A stretch of 64,000 nt of DNA from an uncultured Blastocatellia bacterium (GTDB lineage Bacteria > Acidobacteriota > Blastocatellia > Pyrinomonadales > Pyrinomonadaceae), in the NCBI GenBank assembly GCA_946480785.1, contig CAMLLD010000028.1:1-64000 (forward strand), in the 5' to 3' direction. Below, piece by piece: positions 35,806-44,880 of this stretch (positions are counted from its first letter, which is position 1; every line of letters starts with the position of its first letter). A program made the position numbers and the translations under genes. The notes under the pieces were generated by a model. That model was not told the origin of the DNA, did no database searches, and was given only the letters and a program-made list of their open reading frames with translations.

Positions 35806-37443
35806 ATGTCTAACTTAGATATTCAGCCAATTCTTGCATTCGGAATACTCCTAATGCTTGGAATCTTTCTCATCTTGGCACTTCGACAGGCTAAGCATGT
35901 AACATCACTCTTCAATTACCATCTTTATGGCGATGACCTACAAGAGAGTAGGTTTTCGGGATCTCTTATTGCTAGTAACGCAAGTCTTTCCGGCGCCTTT
36001 GTACTGATCCTCTATTATGGTTTTCTGTACGGGCCGTGGGCATTTCCCTTTGTCTGGCTCTTTTGGCTCATTACGCAGTTAACATCAACGTGGACCATCA
36101 ACCGCACTCAGGAAGTTATGGAGCGCTATGGCGGATGGGCAAACAACCGCGCTACGCTTCACGAGTTTTTGGGACTTGTATACAGATCTCCCCGAGCGCG
36201 CCTTTATGGCGGTGTCCTTAGTCTTTGCGCCTACCTTGGTCTTATTGCTGCCGAGATAGTACTCGCTACGCATGTGTTGGCCTATCTGTTTCCTGATTCC
36301 GCAAGAGTGCCTTTCACTAATCTTTCACTGGCACCGTTCATGGTTATTGTTGCTGTTATGTTATCGATTTTGATTTACAACGTTCTATCTGGTTTTCGGG
36401 GTACTGTCCAGACGGATTTTGCCCAATGGCTGATCATGTCAGCCATGATTCTCATCATTGCTGTATTCGTGGTGGCTGAGTGGCCAGTTTGGGGATCAAA
36501 GTACAGCGCAGTTTTTAACGCACCTACTAGCAGTATTGCGTCGGCCCTGTTCAATCCAGATAAGCAGGGTTATATGCTTTACATCTCTTTTTGCATTTCA
36601 AATATTATCTTTTGGGGGCTGTGGTGGCCGGGAGCGATGGATCAGTGGCAGCGTTGTGCTGCAGCCCGTACCCGGCAGCTTTCCCTTCACCCAGTATGGG
36701 GAACTATCGGCATACTTCCCATAGCCTACTTCGGAATCTTGACCTTTATATTCTTAGCCGCTGGGGTTTGGATTAGGGTGAATACAACTGAGGAGATACC
36801 TAACCCGGATTTTCTCCGCGTTCTGATTACTAATGTCCAACAATGGACATCGTCCAACGTGGGAGTAATTGCCGGATTATTGTTTGGCGCGGTTGTTTTT
36901 TGGGGACTCCTGTGTGCTGCGATGTCGACGATTGACAGCTATGTAATGACGGCAAGTCAGTCATTCTTTGTCGATATCGCACATCACAAAGAAGGTTCTA
37001 CTCTAGTGGAGTTGAGCGCGGGAGACACTGAAAAGAAGCGGCTGCAACAAGCACGAGCCTTCACAATTTTCATTCCGCTTATTGTTATTGCGCTCGCTTG
37101 GATCTTTGCATTTGTTTCCGACGTGTATGCGCTCATTTATTTTTCGTTTTCGTTCATGTTTGCTCTTCTGCCGCCGCTATTCGCAGGATTAAAGGGGTGG
37201 GCCGATGAAGACGCTCGTAGGGCATGTGAGTATAGTCTGCTCATTGGAGGTATTAGCAGTGTTATTGGCTTTGCAATCATCATCATTAAGCTTGAGGCCG
37301 CTCTTAAAGCGAATGATGCTGCCGCGACTTTTTACTGGTACCAGTTCGTGTATTGGTGGCCAACAGCAGTCACTGTTATTGGCACAGTGGTCTTATGGCT
37401 CGCTTGGCCAAAAAGAAAACGAGCAGCAGAGGGACGGACCTAA
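35806..37443 (+). CDS. sodium:solute symporter-family transporter
   Basis: A 545-aa polytopic inner-membrane protein with about 13 hydrophobic helices, the normal number for the SSF/LeuT-fold family. SSF-like patterns include the early NYHLYGDDLQESRFSGSLIASNASLSGAF and LSGFRGTVQTDFAQWLIM (TM6 region), with a central AMSTIDSYVMTASQSFFVDI that matches the ALLSTxDSxLNxxSTxxxxDI motif of SSF TM8. The substrate is not evident. AAGGGAC precedes the ATG. Its stop overlaps the ATG of the next membrane gene (TAATG). Base composition is visibly richer in A+T than the flanking core genes, hinting at horizontal origin. Confidence 0.85.
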   Translation: MSNLDIQPILAFGILLMLGIFLILALRQAKHVTSLFNYHLYGDDLQESRFSGSLIASNASLSGAFVLILYYGFLYGPWAFPFVWLFWLITQLTSTWTINRTQEVMERYGGWANNRATLHEFLGLVYRSPRARLYGGVLSLCAYLGLIAAEIVLATHVLAYLFPDSARVPFTNLSLAPFMVIVAVMLSILIYNVLSGFRGTVQTDFAQWLIMSAMILIIAVFVVAEWPVWGSKYSAVFNAPTSSIASALFNPDKQGYMLYISFCISNIIFWGLWWPGAMDQWQRCAAARTRQLSLHPVWGTIGILPIAYFGILTFIFLAAGVWIRVNTTEEIPNPDFLRVLITNVQQWTSSNVGVIAGLLFGAVVFWGLLCAAMSTIDSYVMTASQSFFVDIAHHKEGSTLVELSAGDTEKKRLQQARAFTIFIPLIVIALAWIFAFVSDVYALIYFSFSFMFALLPPLFAGLKGWADEDARRACEYSLLIGGISSVIGFAIIIIKLEAALKANDAAATFYWYQFVYWWPTAVTVIGTVVLWLAWPKRKRAAEGRT

Positions 37444-37823
37444 TGATTGAATCTTTACGTAGAACTGAAAGTCAACTATTAGCAATATTTGCAGGCTGTA
37501 CGTTTGGCATCGGTTTTGTTGTGGGAATGATGGTTCGGGTGTTTCATAACGGAACTGCTCTTCACAGCGATCAGGCCATATCTGATTTCGGGCGGGCAGC
37601 GCTGGAGATGAATGCGGCAGCAACTGCATCGCGCGTAGCCATCGTAAGCATACTCTTATGGCTTTTCAGCTTTATTGTGCTCGCACTCGCATTTATTAGA
37701 GAGGCTGGCGGTAGTGATCTGCGTGTGATTCGCTTTCTGGCAAGGATACTCTATGTATTGAGCTTTATAGCGGTAGTCGCGGCAGTCAGCTCTGCTGTTT
37801 TTTTTATGATGTTTCATGTGTGA
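37443..37823 (+). CDS. small membrane protein coupled to the symporter
   Basis: A 126-aa protein starting at ATG 37443, which overlaps the symporter stop. Three hydrophobic segments are seen: LLAIFAGCTFGIGFVVGMMVRVF, VAIVSILLWLFSFIVLALAFI and ILYVLSFIAVVAAVSSAVFFMMF. Translational coupling suggests it is an accessory subunit of the symporter. No family is recognised. Confidence 0.65.
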   Translation: MIESLRRTESQLLAIFAGCTFGIGFVVGMMVRVFHNGTALHSDQAISDFGRAALEMNAAATASRVAIVSILLWLFSFIVLALAFIREAGGSDLRVIRFLARILYVLSFIAVVAAVSSAVFFMMFHV

Positions 37824-37926
37824 GAAGGAGGATACTTCCGCTACAAACTGCTAACTCATTGTTATTTTAGAAACCGAGTGAGAAAGACGCCCACCGGGAA
37901 GACGGGGCGGGCCGGCTTCGACTCTT

Positions 37927-38643
37927 ATGAGAAATCTAAGCAATTGGGTTGAAATTGCCAGTCTCTTTATTGGCATAGCAGCCGTCGTGGTTACGGCCTT
38001 TACAGGACTGTTTCTTCGCCGCTTCCAAAACAAAGCTCGTGTGGAACATTCTTCCGAGGTGGAAGCAATTGCTTCTGCTGTCAAAGCCACAGCGCCAAGT
38101 AGCTCATCAGGGCAAAGCCGAGAAGAGGAATGGACGGTTGTTCGCCGATTAGTAAATGAATACCATGGTCAAGCTCTATCTCAAGCTAAAGTACAATTCT
38201 GGTTCAGCGTCGTTGCTGCCTCGTCCGGGTTTGTACTCATTATTGTGGCTATAATAATGGTGCTGTTAGGGCGGACACCAATAATGCAAGCGTCAGTCCA
38301 ATTAGTTTCAGGCATTATTATCGAAGCGGTGGCGGCATTATTCTTTAAGCAGGCGTCAGAAACACGTGAGCGAGCCACTGCCCTTTATGATCGCCTTCGA
38401 ACTGATCGAGAACGCAGTTATGCTTTGGCATTAGTGGAAACTATAGATGAGAATGTTGTAAGGAATGCCATCAAAGCTGAATTAGCTCTTCACATGGCTG
38501 GTTTATCTCAAACTCACCTACTCCCAAATCTAATAGAAGCTATTGAGGTTAGATCACAACGTGCACGGGAGATGTCCATCAGTAAAGATGGATCGGCCGC
38601 TCCTGAAGAGAATGTGGCTGTAACCTCATCAAATGGACAGTAA
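37927..38643 (+). CDS. membrane protein with TRADD-N-associated-like 2TM domain
   Basis: A 238-aa protein. A first hydrophobic segment (VEIASLFIGIAAVVVTAFTGLFL) is followed by a charged stretch and then by the block EEEWTVVRRLVNEYHGQALSQAKVQFWFSVVAASSGFVLIIVAIIMVLL (residues about 66-115) and a further helix (VQLVSGIIIEAVAALFF). The pattern YHxQALxQAxxxFWFSxxAAxxGF is the hallmark I know for the cyanobacterial TRADD-N-associated 2TM domain, found in predicted prokaryotic immune and apoptosis-like systems. The C-terminal helical region (TRERATALYDRLRTDRERSYAL) is conserved with it. No TRADD-N or enzymatic domain is fused here. The match is from memory, so moderately sure. Confidence 0.65.
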   Translation: MRNLSNWVEIASLFIGIAAVVVTAFTGLFLRRFQNKARVEHSSEVEAIASAVKATAPSSSSGQSREEEWTVVRRLVNEYHGQALSQAKVQFWFSVVAASSGFVLIIVAIIMVLLGRTPIMQASVQLVSGIIIEAVAALFFKQASETRERATALYDRLRTDRERSYALALVETIDENVVRNAIKAELALHMAGLSQTHLLPNLIEAIEVRSQRAREMSISKDGSAAPEENVAVTSSNGQ

Positions 38644-39034
38644 ACCAAACTAAGATCCAGATCGCCTAAGGAATCTCGCGGGAACATACACTTTCCTGAG
38701 ATCTCACCCCTCTCAGTCACCATTCTGATCATCGTTTTCATTCTAGCGATTGCCGCAACCGCGTTTGTATGGTGGTTGCGCTGATAGGAACTGTGTCCCC
38801 AAGTAGGACTCGAACTACGAATCGTTGAGTGTTCAAGGTCTGATCGTTCTGGCCAACGCAAAATCGCATCCACGAACAAACACCTTATGGAAACCAACAA
38901 CTCAGACGTTCGATGTAAGTCAAAGACTCAGTGACCAAACCAGCCGGAACTAGGCTACCGCGAGCTCGACAATTGCCGACTGGACAGCCGCGAACTTGAC
39001 CACCCCTGACCGACCAACCAGGACAGCAACGATC
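38644..39034. other. non-coding region with a tRNA-like remnant
   Basis: A 391-bp gap. On the minus strand, GTAGTTCGAGTCCTACTTGG GGACA (about 38792-38817) looks like the T-arm and 3' acceptor half of a tRNA, but the sequence upstream does not give good D and anticodon arms. On the plus strand an open stretch just before 38785 encodes a membrane-helix-like run (VTILIIVFILAIAATAFVWWLR) with no start codon. Both look like remnants. Confidence 0.3.
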
Positions 39035-39307
39035 ATGAATGCTCTCAAACAACGAGCGCAGGCCGTCCTGAGCGATAAGTCCATCGATGCGCAGAGCCGG
39101 GCGATTATTCGTTACGCTATGGAGATAAATGATCCGTGGCTGGCGCAACTCGTTGGTCGCGTTGAGACGGGCTAAAACCTTGCCCGCACGTTCTACTTCT
39201 CGCAAACACTAGCGACCGACGAAAACGATCCACATCACTAGGACGATCCACGTCACGAGCACCATCCGTTTGACGAACAAGACTCCCGCGACGATTCAAG
39301 TAATTGA
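39035..39307 (+). pseudogene. small gene interrupted by two in-frame stops
   Basis: ATG 39035 opens a clearly protein-like 46-residue frame (MNALKQRAQAVLSDKSIDAQ, then SRAIIRYAMEINDPWLAQLVGRVETG) that ends at TAA 39173. The same frame continues with sensible, hydrophilic sequence (NLARTFYFSQTLATDENDPHH), a TAG at 39239, then DDPRHEHHPFDEQDSRDDSSN and TGA at 39305. Continuation of one frame across two stops indicates either recent decay (TAA from GAA would restore RVETGEN) or stop-codon read-through. Three degenerate 18-base repeats (ACGATCCACATCACTAGG and two relatives) lie at 39225-39278. The family is not recognised by name. Confidence 0.55.
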
Positions 39308-40080
39308 GAACGAGTTGTTGGCCGGAAAGTTATAAATCTCCCGATAAACCGAGAGCCTCGGTGAAGAGCGGGGGCCCTTCAACGTGTCCGAGCTTGCTAA
39401 CCGCCCGTCCCAACTCACAAAGAAAAATTTAAGAAATGACGCGTGGTCCAATCATGCAGTCGTTGCCACGAATCTTGCAGGCGCAACTTGTTCGTGAGAA
39501 TTCTCAATGCCCTCAATTGATAAAAAATTGATTTTTCTCTAAAGACTTTTCTCCCACTCCTCAACTACGCTGCTTGAGCTTTAGATCGTTGGAGAATTTG
39601 GCAACCAAATAGAACGAGTGATGGTCTAATGCGTTTGTTCCCTGGCCCAGCAATGTTCCAACAAGTATTGCAAGTAACGAACGCGAAACATCGATCACAA
39701 CTTGATCGCGCTTGAGCAAGGAAGTTTCGGAGGAAGTCTGACGTGATCGCATCTGAGCTTGACGTGTGCGAATACCGGTTTGACGTGATCGCCACCGTGC
39801 AAGTCAGGACTGTACGTCGCGACGTCAAACCTGGGGCGAGTTTCAACTTGCAGAAATGAATTCGAATCAAACCTTCGGCAGAGCAGGGAAGTTCTCAAGC
39901 ACGCCCCTTAAACCGGCGACGAACTTCTCAACTCCAGCCAAAAACTTCCCAACGCTGCAAGAAAACTTACTCTGCGCGAACGCAAACATAAATCGATCTT
40001 GTCCGTGCGCGTGGCAAACGCCGGCAAAGCAGTCTCCCCGGTCCAAACCTCGTAATGGAAACTCTTCAAGGAGCAGAGCT
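39308..40080. other. non-coding region, 773 bp
   Basis: No convincing gene is present. A weak AT-rich hairpin followed by five T residues (TCAATT...AATTGATTTTT, about 39515-39538) may be a terminator. The open frame that runs from 39856 into the following gene has poor composition, and I treat it as leader. The promoter of the FN3 gene should lie here. Confidence 0.4.
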
Positions 40081-40701
40081 ATGTCACGAATCAAACTAAA
40101 TCTGCGACAGGCAGTCCCAGACAAGCTTCAAACAGGCCGGCACATCGTCGCCGCAATGACCAACAATCCCAACTTCGCGAGTCCGCATCCGCCGCTGACC
40201 GACGTCGCAACGTCGCTCTCAACGCTCGACGACGCGTACAAGGCATATCAAATCGCCAAGTTGGACGCTCGCACAAAAGCCAATGTTGCGGATGATGCGG
40301 AGATTCAGCTTGATAGCCAGTTGCGGAAGCTTGCCGCATACGTTGAGAGCATAGCCGACAAAGATGAAACCATCATTGCCAGCGCCGGCATGCAAACCAA
40401 AGCCGTTCGCACCGCTCCCACAGCTTTGGCAGCGCCCGAAGCGTTGAGTGCGACGGCCGGTGATCACGAGGGTGAAATCAATCTTGGCTGGAGGAAAGTC
40501 GAGAACTCGAGGAGCTACATCATTCAGATCAGTCCCGATCCGCCGAGTGCCGACAGTTGGGGTCACGCGGAAACCGTAACGGTGGCGAACAAAACACTCC
40601 AGAACCTCACGAGCGGAAAGAAGTACTGGTTCCGGGTAGCTGCGATTGGTTCGCTGGGCCAAAGCGGATGGAGTGAGCCGGCAACGAAGATTGCACCGTA
40701 G
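40081..40701 (+). CDS. FN3-domain protein, 206 aa
   Basis: ATG 40081 has AAGGAGCAG upstream and is preferred over the ATG at 39856. There is no signal peptide. The N-terminal half is helical (IKLNLRQAVPDKLQTGRHIVAAMTNNPNF ... LDDAYKAYQIAKLDARTKANVADDAEIQLDSQLRKLAAYVESIA), a region I have seen before fibronectin modules in soil bacteria. The C-terminal half is one FN3 domain (about 112-204; GEINLGWRKVENSRSYIIQISPDP, TSGKKYWFRVAAIGSLGQSGWSEP). Function is unknown, probably structural or binding. A strong intrinsic terminator follows. Confidence 0.8.
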   Translation: MSRIKLNLRQAVPDKLQTGRHIVAAMTNNPNFASPHPPLTDVATSLSTLDDAYKAYQIAKLDARTKANVADDAEIQLDSQLRKLAAYVESIADKDETIIASAGMQTKAVRTAPTALAAPEALSATAGDHEGEINLGWRKVENSRSYIIQISPDPPSADSWGHAETVTVANKTLQNLTSGKKYWFRVAAIGSLGQSGWSEPATKIAP

Positions 40702-40726
40702 TTTGTTACTCACAAACACAAGAATG

Positions 40727-40765
40727 GGGTATCACCGTCCCTCACCAACGGTGATGCCCTTTTTT
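40727..40765 (+). terminator. intrinsic terminator after the FN3 gene
   Basis: GGGTATCACCGT and ACGGTGATGCCC form a 12-base stem (one G-T pair) with a nine-base loop, followed by six T residues. This is a textbook Rho-independent terminator. Confidence 0.9.
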
Positions 40766-40828
40766 GTGCTCTTTTGTCGCTGCGGCCGAGCGCGCAAACT
40801 AATTGACGAACCGCCCGAAAGTCGTAGA

Positions 40829-41176
40829 ATGGCGCGCATACGGCGGTTTGTCTCGATGAAACAGTGGCATAAGAAATACAAGGCTTGGCAGGCTCGAAGA
40901 CAGGTGCGTTTCCTGGCCCACTGGGAGCGCACCCGAGCGAAAGGGAAGGCGCGGTATGTTTGGGATGGGGCTTGGCATTACTGCGTGATAGTAATTCCTC
41001 TCACGGCCTACATGCGCTACTTCTTCGAGGGGACCATGCAGTCGTGGCAGTCTGCAAACTTCTGGGGCGAAGCCATACGCTATTTTCTAACTGGAGCCCT
41101 CGTCGCCTTCTTTAGCTGGGGCAGCATGGAATGCGAGTACAACAAGGTACGCCGTGGCTATGGCACTCGGCACTAA
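40829..41176 (+). CDS. small membrane protein, 115 aa
   Basis: The frame is open from 40646 but passes through the terminator of the previous gene, so ATG 40829 (MARIRRFVSMKQW) is the likely start; ATG 40856 is also possible. A basic, Trp-rich N-terminus (KQWHKKYKAWQARRQVRFLAHWERTRAKGKARYVWDGAW) precedes two hydrophobic segments (HYCVIVIPLTAYMRYFF and AIRYFLTGALVAFFSWGSM). Function and family are unknown. No clear ribosome site. The next gene begins 11 bp after the stop and has its own ribosome site. Confidence 0.5.
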   Translation: MARIRRFVSMKQWHKKYKAWQARRQVRFLAHWERTRAKGKARYVWDGAWHYCVIVIPLTAYMRYFFEGTMQSWQSANFWGEAIRYFLTGALVAFFSWGSMECEYNKVRRGYGTRH

Positions 41177-41187
41177 GGAAAAGAATT

Positions 41188-41724
41188 ATGCGGACACCTC
41201 GCAAAAGTAGTCGCATCGCGCTTTCCGTTTTGGGCCTGCTCGTAACGATGTTCATGTTTGCCGCAGAGGCACAAGCTGATCCGATTACCAGCACCATCAC
41301 CGATCCATTCCGATCCAATTTAGTGAGCGGTAGTTATCTCTTTCAAGGAACGCTCACGAACAACACATCATCGTCGCTTCAGATCACTCTCGCCACTTCA
41401 GGCAGCGGCGGAGGAGCGGGTGATGTTTTATTCACTAACCTGCTGTCGCTACCGTTAACTCTGCAGCCATTTCAAAGCATAAACGCAACGCTCTTCCGTA
41501 TCGACATTGACACCAGTTCTTTAGGTTCGCAGGGCACCATTCCGTTCATACAGGGCTCATACACAGTTTTCTCAGGCAATGTACAACAAGGGTTTCAGAT
41601 CTTAGGGCAAGCTCCCTTCATCGCCTCCACCACCTCGATCACCCCCGAGCCAACCGCGCTTGCACTACTTGCCACAGGATTGATAGGCGTAGCGGCAAGC
41701 TTCCGCCGTCGCCACCACAAATGA
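41188..41724 (+). CDS. PEP-CTERM sorted exported protein
   Basis: A 178-aa protein from ATG 41188 (AAGGAAAAG upstream). It has an N-terminal signal peptide (IALSVLGLLVTMFMFAAEAQA), a Ser/Thr-rich beta-type middle region and a C-terminal sorting signal: TPEPTALALLATGLIGVAASFRRRH, i.e. PEP, a hydrophobic helix and a basic tail. Such proteins are processed by an exosortase and attached to the surface or extracellular matrix. No exosortase gene lies in the window. Its stop overlaps the ATG of the aspartyl-protease gene (ATGA), so the two are coupled. Confidence 0.88.
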   Translation: MRTPRKSSRIALSVLGLLVTMFMFAAEAQADPITSTITDPFRSNLVSGSYLFQGTLTNNTSSSLQITLATSGSGGGAGDVLFTNLLSLPLTLQPFQSINATLFRIDIDTSSLGSQGTIPFIQGSYTVFSGNVQQGFQILGQAPFIASTTSITPEPTALALLATGLIGVAASFRRRHHK

Positions 41725-43610
41725 TTTCAAGCGGCCCGCGTTGTACCAAGCCAGGTTTGCTGTCCAAAAGTCTTTTGTTGGGAATGTTGTTGTTGGTTAC
41801 GTGTGTGGCAGCGGGCCAGGAAACGCCGCTTACAGCGGAAGTAATCGTGAGTCGCATGGCGGAAGCGCTGGGCGGGCCGGAGAAGTTGCGCCAGGTTGAG
41901 AATATCTACATGCACGGCAAGGTTGACGTCGCCGGGCTGAGTGGAAGCGTTGACGACTGGCAAACTGCTAGCGGTCAGCATAAACAGATCGTCGATCTCG
42001 GTGACGTTTACAAGCAGACCACGATCTTCGACGGAACGCGCGGTTGGATCATGGACCGCAACAACCAAATCAGTGACCTCGCAGGCCTTTCGCTCGAGAA
42101 GGAGATCCTTTCAAGTTATCTCGGTAGTTTTTCGTATCTCGTTCCCGGCAGACTTCCAGGCAAAGTAACTTCAGCCGGTGAAGATCCGGCGAAGAAATAC
42201 TATCTGCTTCGCATCAAGCCGCAAGGTGGTAGTGAAGCCACTTTCTTCATCGACAAGAAAACCTTTCTGCCGTTCAGCATGGAGGCGTTGAGTAAGGACG
42301 GGACCACCACGACCTATTTCGAAGACTGGCGTGAGTTGAACGGCGTCAAGATGCCTTTTCGCTTTCGTCAGGTCGAACCGAACCCGATCAACAACGCGGT
42401 GGTCCAACAGGAGTCGATACAGTTCAACACCTCGATCACCGCCAATATCTTCACGCGCCCGACGCCGGCGACTCCGGATTTCCGTTTCACAATCGGTCAA
42501 CGATCCGCACGCATGCCGATCGATCGACTTGGCAATGGGATCTTTGTGCAAGCACGGATCAATAACTCTCAGCCACTCTGGTTCGGCATAGACACTGGCG
42601 CCAGTGCCACCGTCATAGATGCGCGGCGTGCCCGCGCGCTCGGTCTGAAATCCGCTGGTAACATCGCCGCGAGCGCGACCGGCGGGAGTGCGCAAGTGCA
42701 GTTTACGAAGGGCGTGAATTTCACGTTGCCCGGCGTGAAGCTGATGAACCAGAGCGTTGTCTCGATTCCGTTTCGTAAAGAGCTCGAGTTTAGACCGAAC
42801 TTCGCAGGCATACTCGGTTACGATTTCATCAGTCGCTTCGTGATGGAGATCGACTTCCTCAACAAGACGCTCACCCTTTACGACGCGAAAACATACGAGT
42901 ACGCGGGCTCAGGCAAACGAGTGCCGATCACTGTTGAGGGCACGCCTTTCGTCCAGGCGGAAGTGAAGACGAGCGGACACGATCCGGTGTCGGGCCGGTT
43001 TGAGATTGATACCGGCTACGACGGGGCGATGACTCTCTATCAGCCGTTTGTGAAAGCCCACCCGGGTTTGGAGCCGCCGGCCGCAGCAGAGCAGGGAACC
43101 AGACAGGGCCTGGGTACGTCAGCGCAAAGTTTCAGAGCTCGAGTTGAACGCTTCAGCTTCGCAGACTTTTCTTTTGCGGATGTAGTGACTGACTTCACTG
43201 TTGGCGAAGAAGGCGCCGGCGGAGACAGAGACGTTGCGGGATTAATCGGCAACGAGATTTTCAGTCGGTTCAAGGTCATCTTCGACTACTCACGTCAGGA
43301 AATGATTCTTGAACCGAACGCGCATGTTTCCGATCCATTCGGCGTGAACGTAAGCGGTCTCGAGTTGGAATTGAAGACAAAGCCGCGGCGAGTGATCGTA
43401 GTGGCGGACGTCAAGGAAGAGTCTGCGGCGGCGGGTGCTGGGATCAAGACCGGCGACCAACTCATTGCGATCGATAAGCAGTCCACCAGCTCGCTCAGCG
43501 TCGAGCAGCTCGACAAGTTGCTGCAACAGGAGGAGCGCGAGTTTGTGCTCACAATCAAGCGTGGTCCAAGAGTTCTAAACATCAAGCTCAAAACCAAAAA
43601 GCGAATCTAA
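41721..43610 (+). CDS. exported retropepsin-like aspartyl protease with PDZ domain
   Basis: A 629-aa protein with a signal peptide (LLLGMLLLVTCVAAGQ). Domains in order: a LolA-like/outer-membrane-lipoprotein-type region (about 40-230; RMAEALGGPEKLRQVENIYMHGKVD, GSEATFFIDKKTFLPFSME), a retropepsin-type aspartyl protease with the catalytic motif DTGASATVID near residue 293, a second motif DTGYDGAMTLY near 430 that may be the other half of a two-lobed enzyme, LIGNEIFSRFKVIFDYSRQEMIL, and a C-terminal PDZ domain (about 545-625; AAGAGIKTGDQLIAIDKQS). It probably acts on periplasmic or surface proteins. Coupled to the PEP-CTERM gene, which could be its substrate or partner. Confidence 0.85.
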   Translation: MISSGPRCTKPGLLSKSLLLGMLLLVTCVAAGQETPLTAEVIVSRMAEALGGPEKLRQVENIYMHGKVDVAGLSGSVDDWQTASGQHKQIVDLGDVYKQTTIFDGTRGWIMDRNNQISDLAGLSLEKEILSSYLGSFSYLVPGRLPGKVTSAGEDPAKKYYLLRIKPQGGSEATFFIDKKTFLPFSMEALSKDGTTTTYFEDWRELNGVKMPFRFRQVEPNPINNAVVQQESIQFNTSITANIFTRPTPATPDFRFTIGQRSARMPIDRLGNGIFVQARINNSQPLWFGIDTGASATVIDARRARALGLKSAGNIAASATGGSAQVQFTKGVNFTLPGVKLMNQSVVSIPFRKELEFRPNFAGILGYDFISRFVMEIDFLNKTLTLYDAKTYEYAGSGKRVPITVEGTPFVQAEVKTSGHDPVSGRFEIDTGYDGAMTLYQPFVKAHPGLEPPAAAEQGTRQGLGTSAQSFRARVERFSFADFSFADVVTDFTVGEEGAGGDRDVAGLIGNEIFSRFKVIFDYSRQEMILEPNAHVSDPFGVNVSGLELELKTKPRRVIVVADVKEESAAAGAGIKTGDQLIAIDKQSTSSLSVEQLDKLLQQEEREFVLTIKRGPRVLNIKLKTKKRI

Positions 43611-43740
43611 CCCGCGACAACAAAGACGGCGTTACACTCGGCTGCCTAAACCTTGACTTCTTCACGTTGTCTAAACTATCGTTCCGCCGCTTTACCAAAC
43701 CTGATCCTCATTCAGTTGTAGAAACCCTCGGAGACTCACA

Positions 43741-44880
43741 ATGACAATCAAAATGTATGGCCAATGGGAATACTATCCAGGCAACGAGCTCTATTCGCTC
43801 GCGATGCCTGACTACTATTCCACGTACCTTTCCTACACGATCGATTTTACCTGTCACCCAAACACCGGGCTGCAAATCACGGGCGCGTTTCCACAGGCAC
43901 GCTACATGAGCTTCAACGTCTACGCTACCTCCGCTGGAACGTCGCTCGGCGCGCTGACAGATTTTCAAATTACGACTCCTGATGACAGCGCAGACAATCC
44001 ATTCATCGCTGGTAACAACGCGGCGCCTGGCGGTCAGTACGTCGTAAAAGTTGAACCCATACAAGCCGACAGTCCCACTGATCCGAATACACTTTATTTC
44101 GACCCTCAACAATTAACGAACGGGAAGTTGACCGTGGTCATACGCTACTACGTGCCGCAGCCGGACAATTTCGGCGGCATGAATCCACCGGAGGTCGCTG
44201 TCTATCACATAGCAGATGGCCGTCCTGTTACTCCCACGCCGGCGGGCGTTGAGACCGACATGGATGCAAACGTAAAGACGTTTGCAGAGCGGCTCGCGCC
44301 GATCTTTTTGACGGCACGCGGCGAGCAGTTGCGTTTCTTTCACGCTGGTGGCGGCGGTCAATTCAATAACGCGGATAACATTTATCTGATTGCCGCAGTC
44401 AAAGACGTCGACTTTTCGAAAGACTGCGTAGTGATAAGAGTAAAAGCTCCAGCGTTTCCGCAGTCTAATCAGCAGTTGGACCAGGTGCCGGTTCGTTATT
44501 GGTCGTTCAATCAGGGTAACCCGAATACCTCGACGCCCATAGGCATGGCAGACCATCAATTTCAGCCGGCGTGGGATGGCTACGTGTATATCGTCATGGG
44601 TAACGAGTCTTTGAAAGCAGCGGCGGAAAAGAATGGTTACAACTACATGCCGTGGTTGGTACACGACCCACGGAAAGGCGTCGTCCTCTATCGCAACATG
44701 CTGACGATTCCGCAATACAGAGGTTCGATTGCACGGGTGCCCCAAATGCCGAACCCACCCTGGAAGCCGGGCCAACTCGATCAATACGAGGCATCACTCT
44801 TCATCGGCGAGTACGCTCCATCCGGCAAGATCGTTTCGAACAAGATGTTCATCGAATCAGCGCGGAGTGTTTTTCAGTAA
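43741..44880 (+). CDS. hypothetical protein, 379 aa
   Basis: Not assigned to a named family. There is no signal peptide. It is a beta-rich protein with many Tyr, Asn and Pro residues (MYGQWEYYPGNELYSLAMPDYYSTYLSYTIDF, ARYMSFNVYATSAGTSLGALTDFQI, ADNIYLIAAVKDVDFSKDCVVIRVKAPAFP). Part of it, WDGYVYIVMGNESLKAAAEK near residue 279, is repeated as a 91-93% identical fragment on the other strand at about 48209-48308, so a second copy of the gene once existed nearby. The RYMSFNVY pattern recalls proteins of the DUF1214 type, but the match is weak. Confidence 0.6.
   Translation: MTIKMYGQWEYYPGNELYSLAMPDYYSTYLSYTIDFTCHPNTGLQITGAFPQARYMSFNVYATSAGTSLGALTDFQITTPDDSADNPFIAGNNAAPGGQYVVKVEPIQADSPTDPNTLYFDPQQLTNGKLTVVIRYYVPQPDNFGGMNPPEVAVYHIADGRPVTPTPAGVETDMDANVKTFAERLAPIFLTARGEQLRFFHAGGGGQFNNADNIYLIAAVKDVDFSKDCVVIRVKAPAFPQSNQQLDQVPVRYWSFNQGNPNTSTPIGMADHQFQPAWDGYVYIVMGNESLKAAAEKNGYNYMPWLVHDPRKGVVLYRNMLTIPQYRGSIARVPQMPNPPWKPGQLDQYEASLFIGEYAPSGKIVSNKMFIESARSVFQ

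Noticed and set aside
38790..38875. Complete tRNA gene on the minus strand
   Set aside because: Only the T-arm region looks right; D-arm and anticodon stem do not pair and the acceptor stem is poor.
39117..39299. 60-aa minus-strand open frame
   Set aside because: Arg/Asp-rich shadow of the interrupted plus-strand gene at 39035-39307; no ribosome site.
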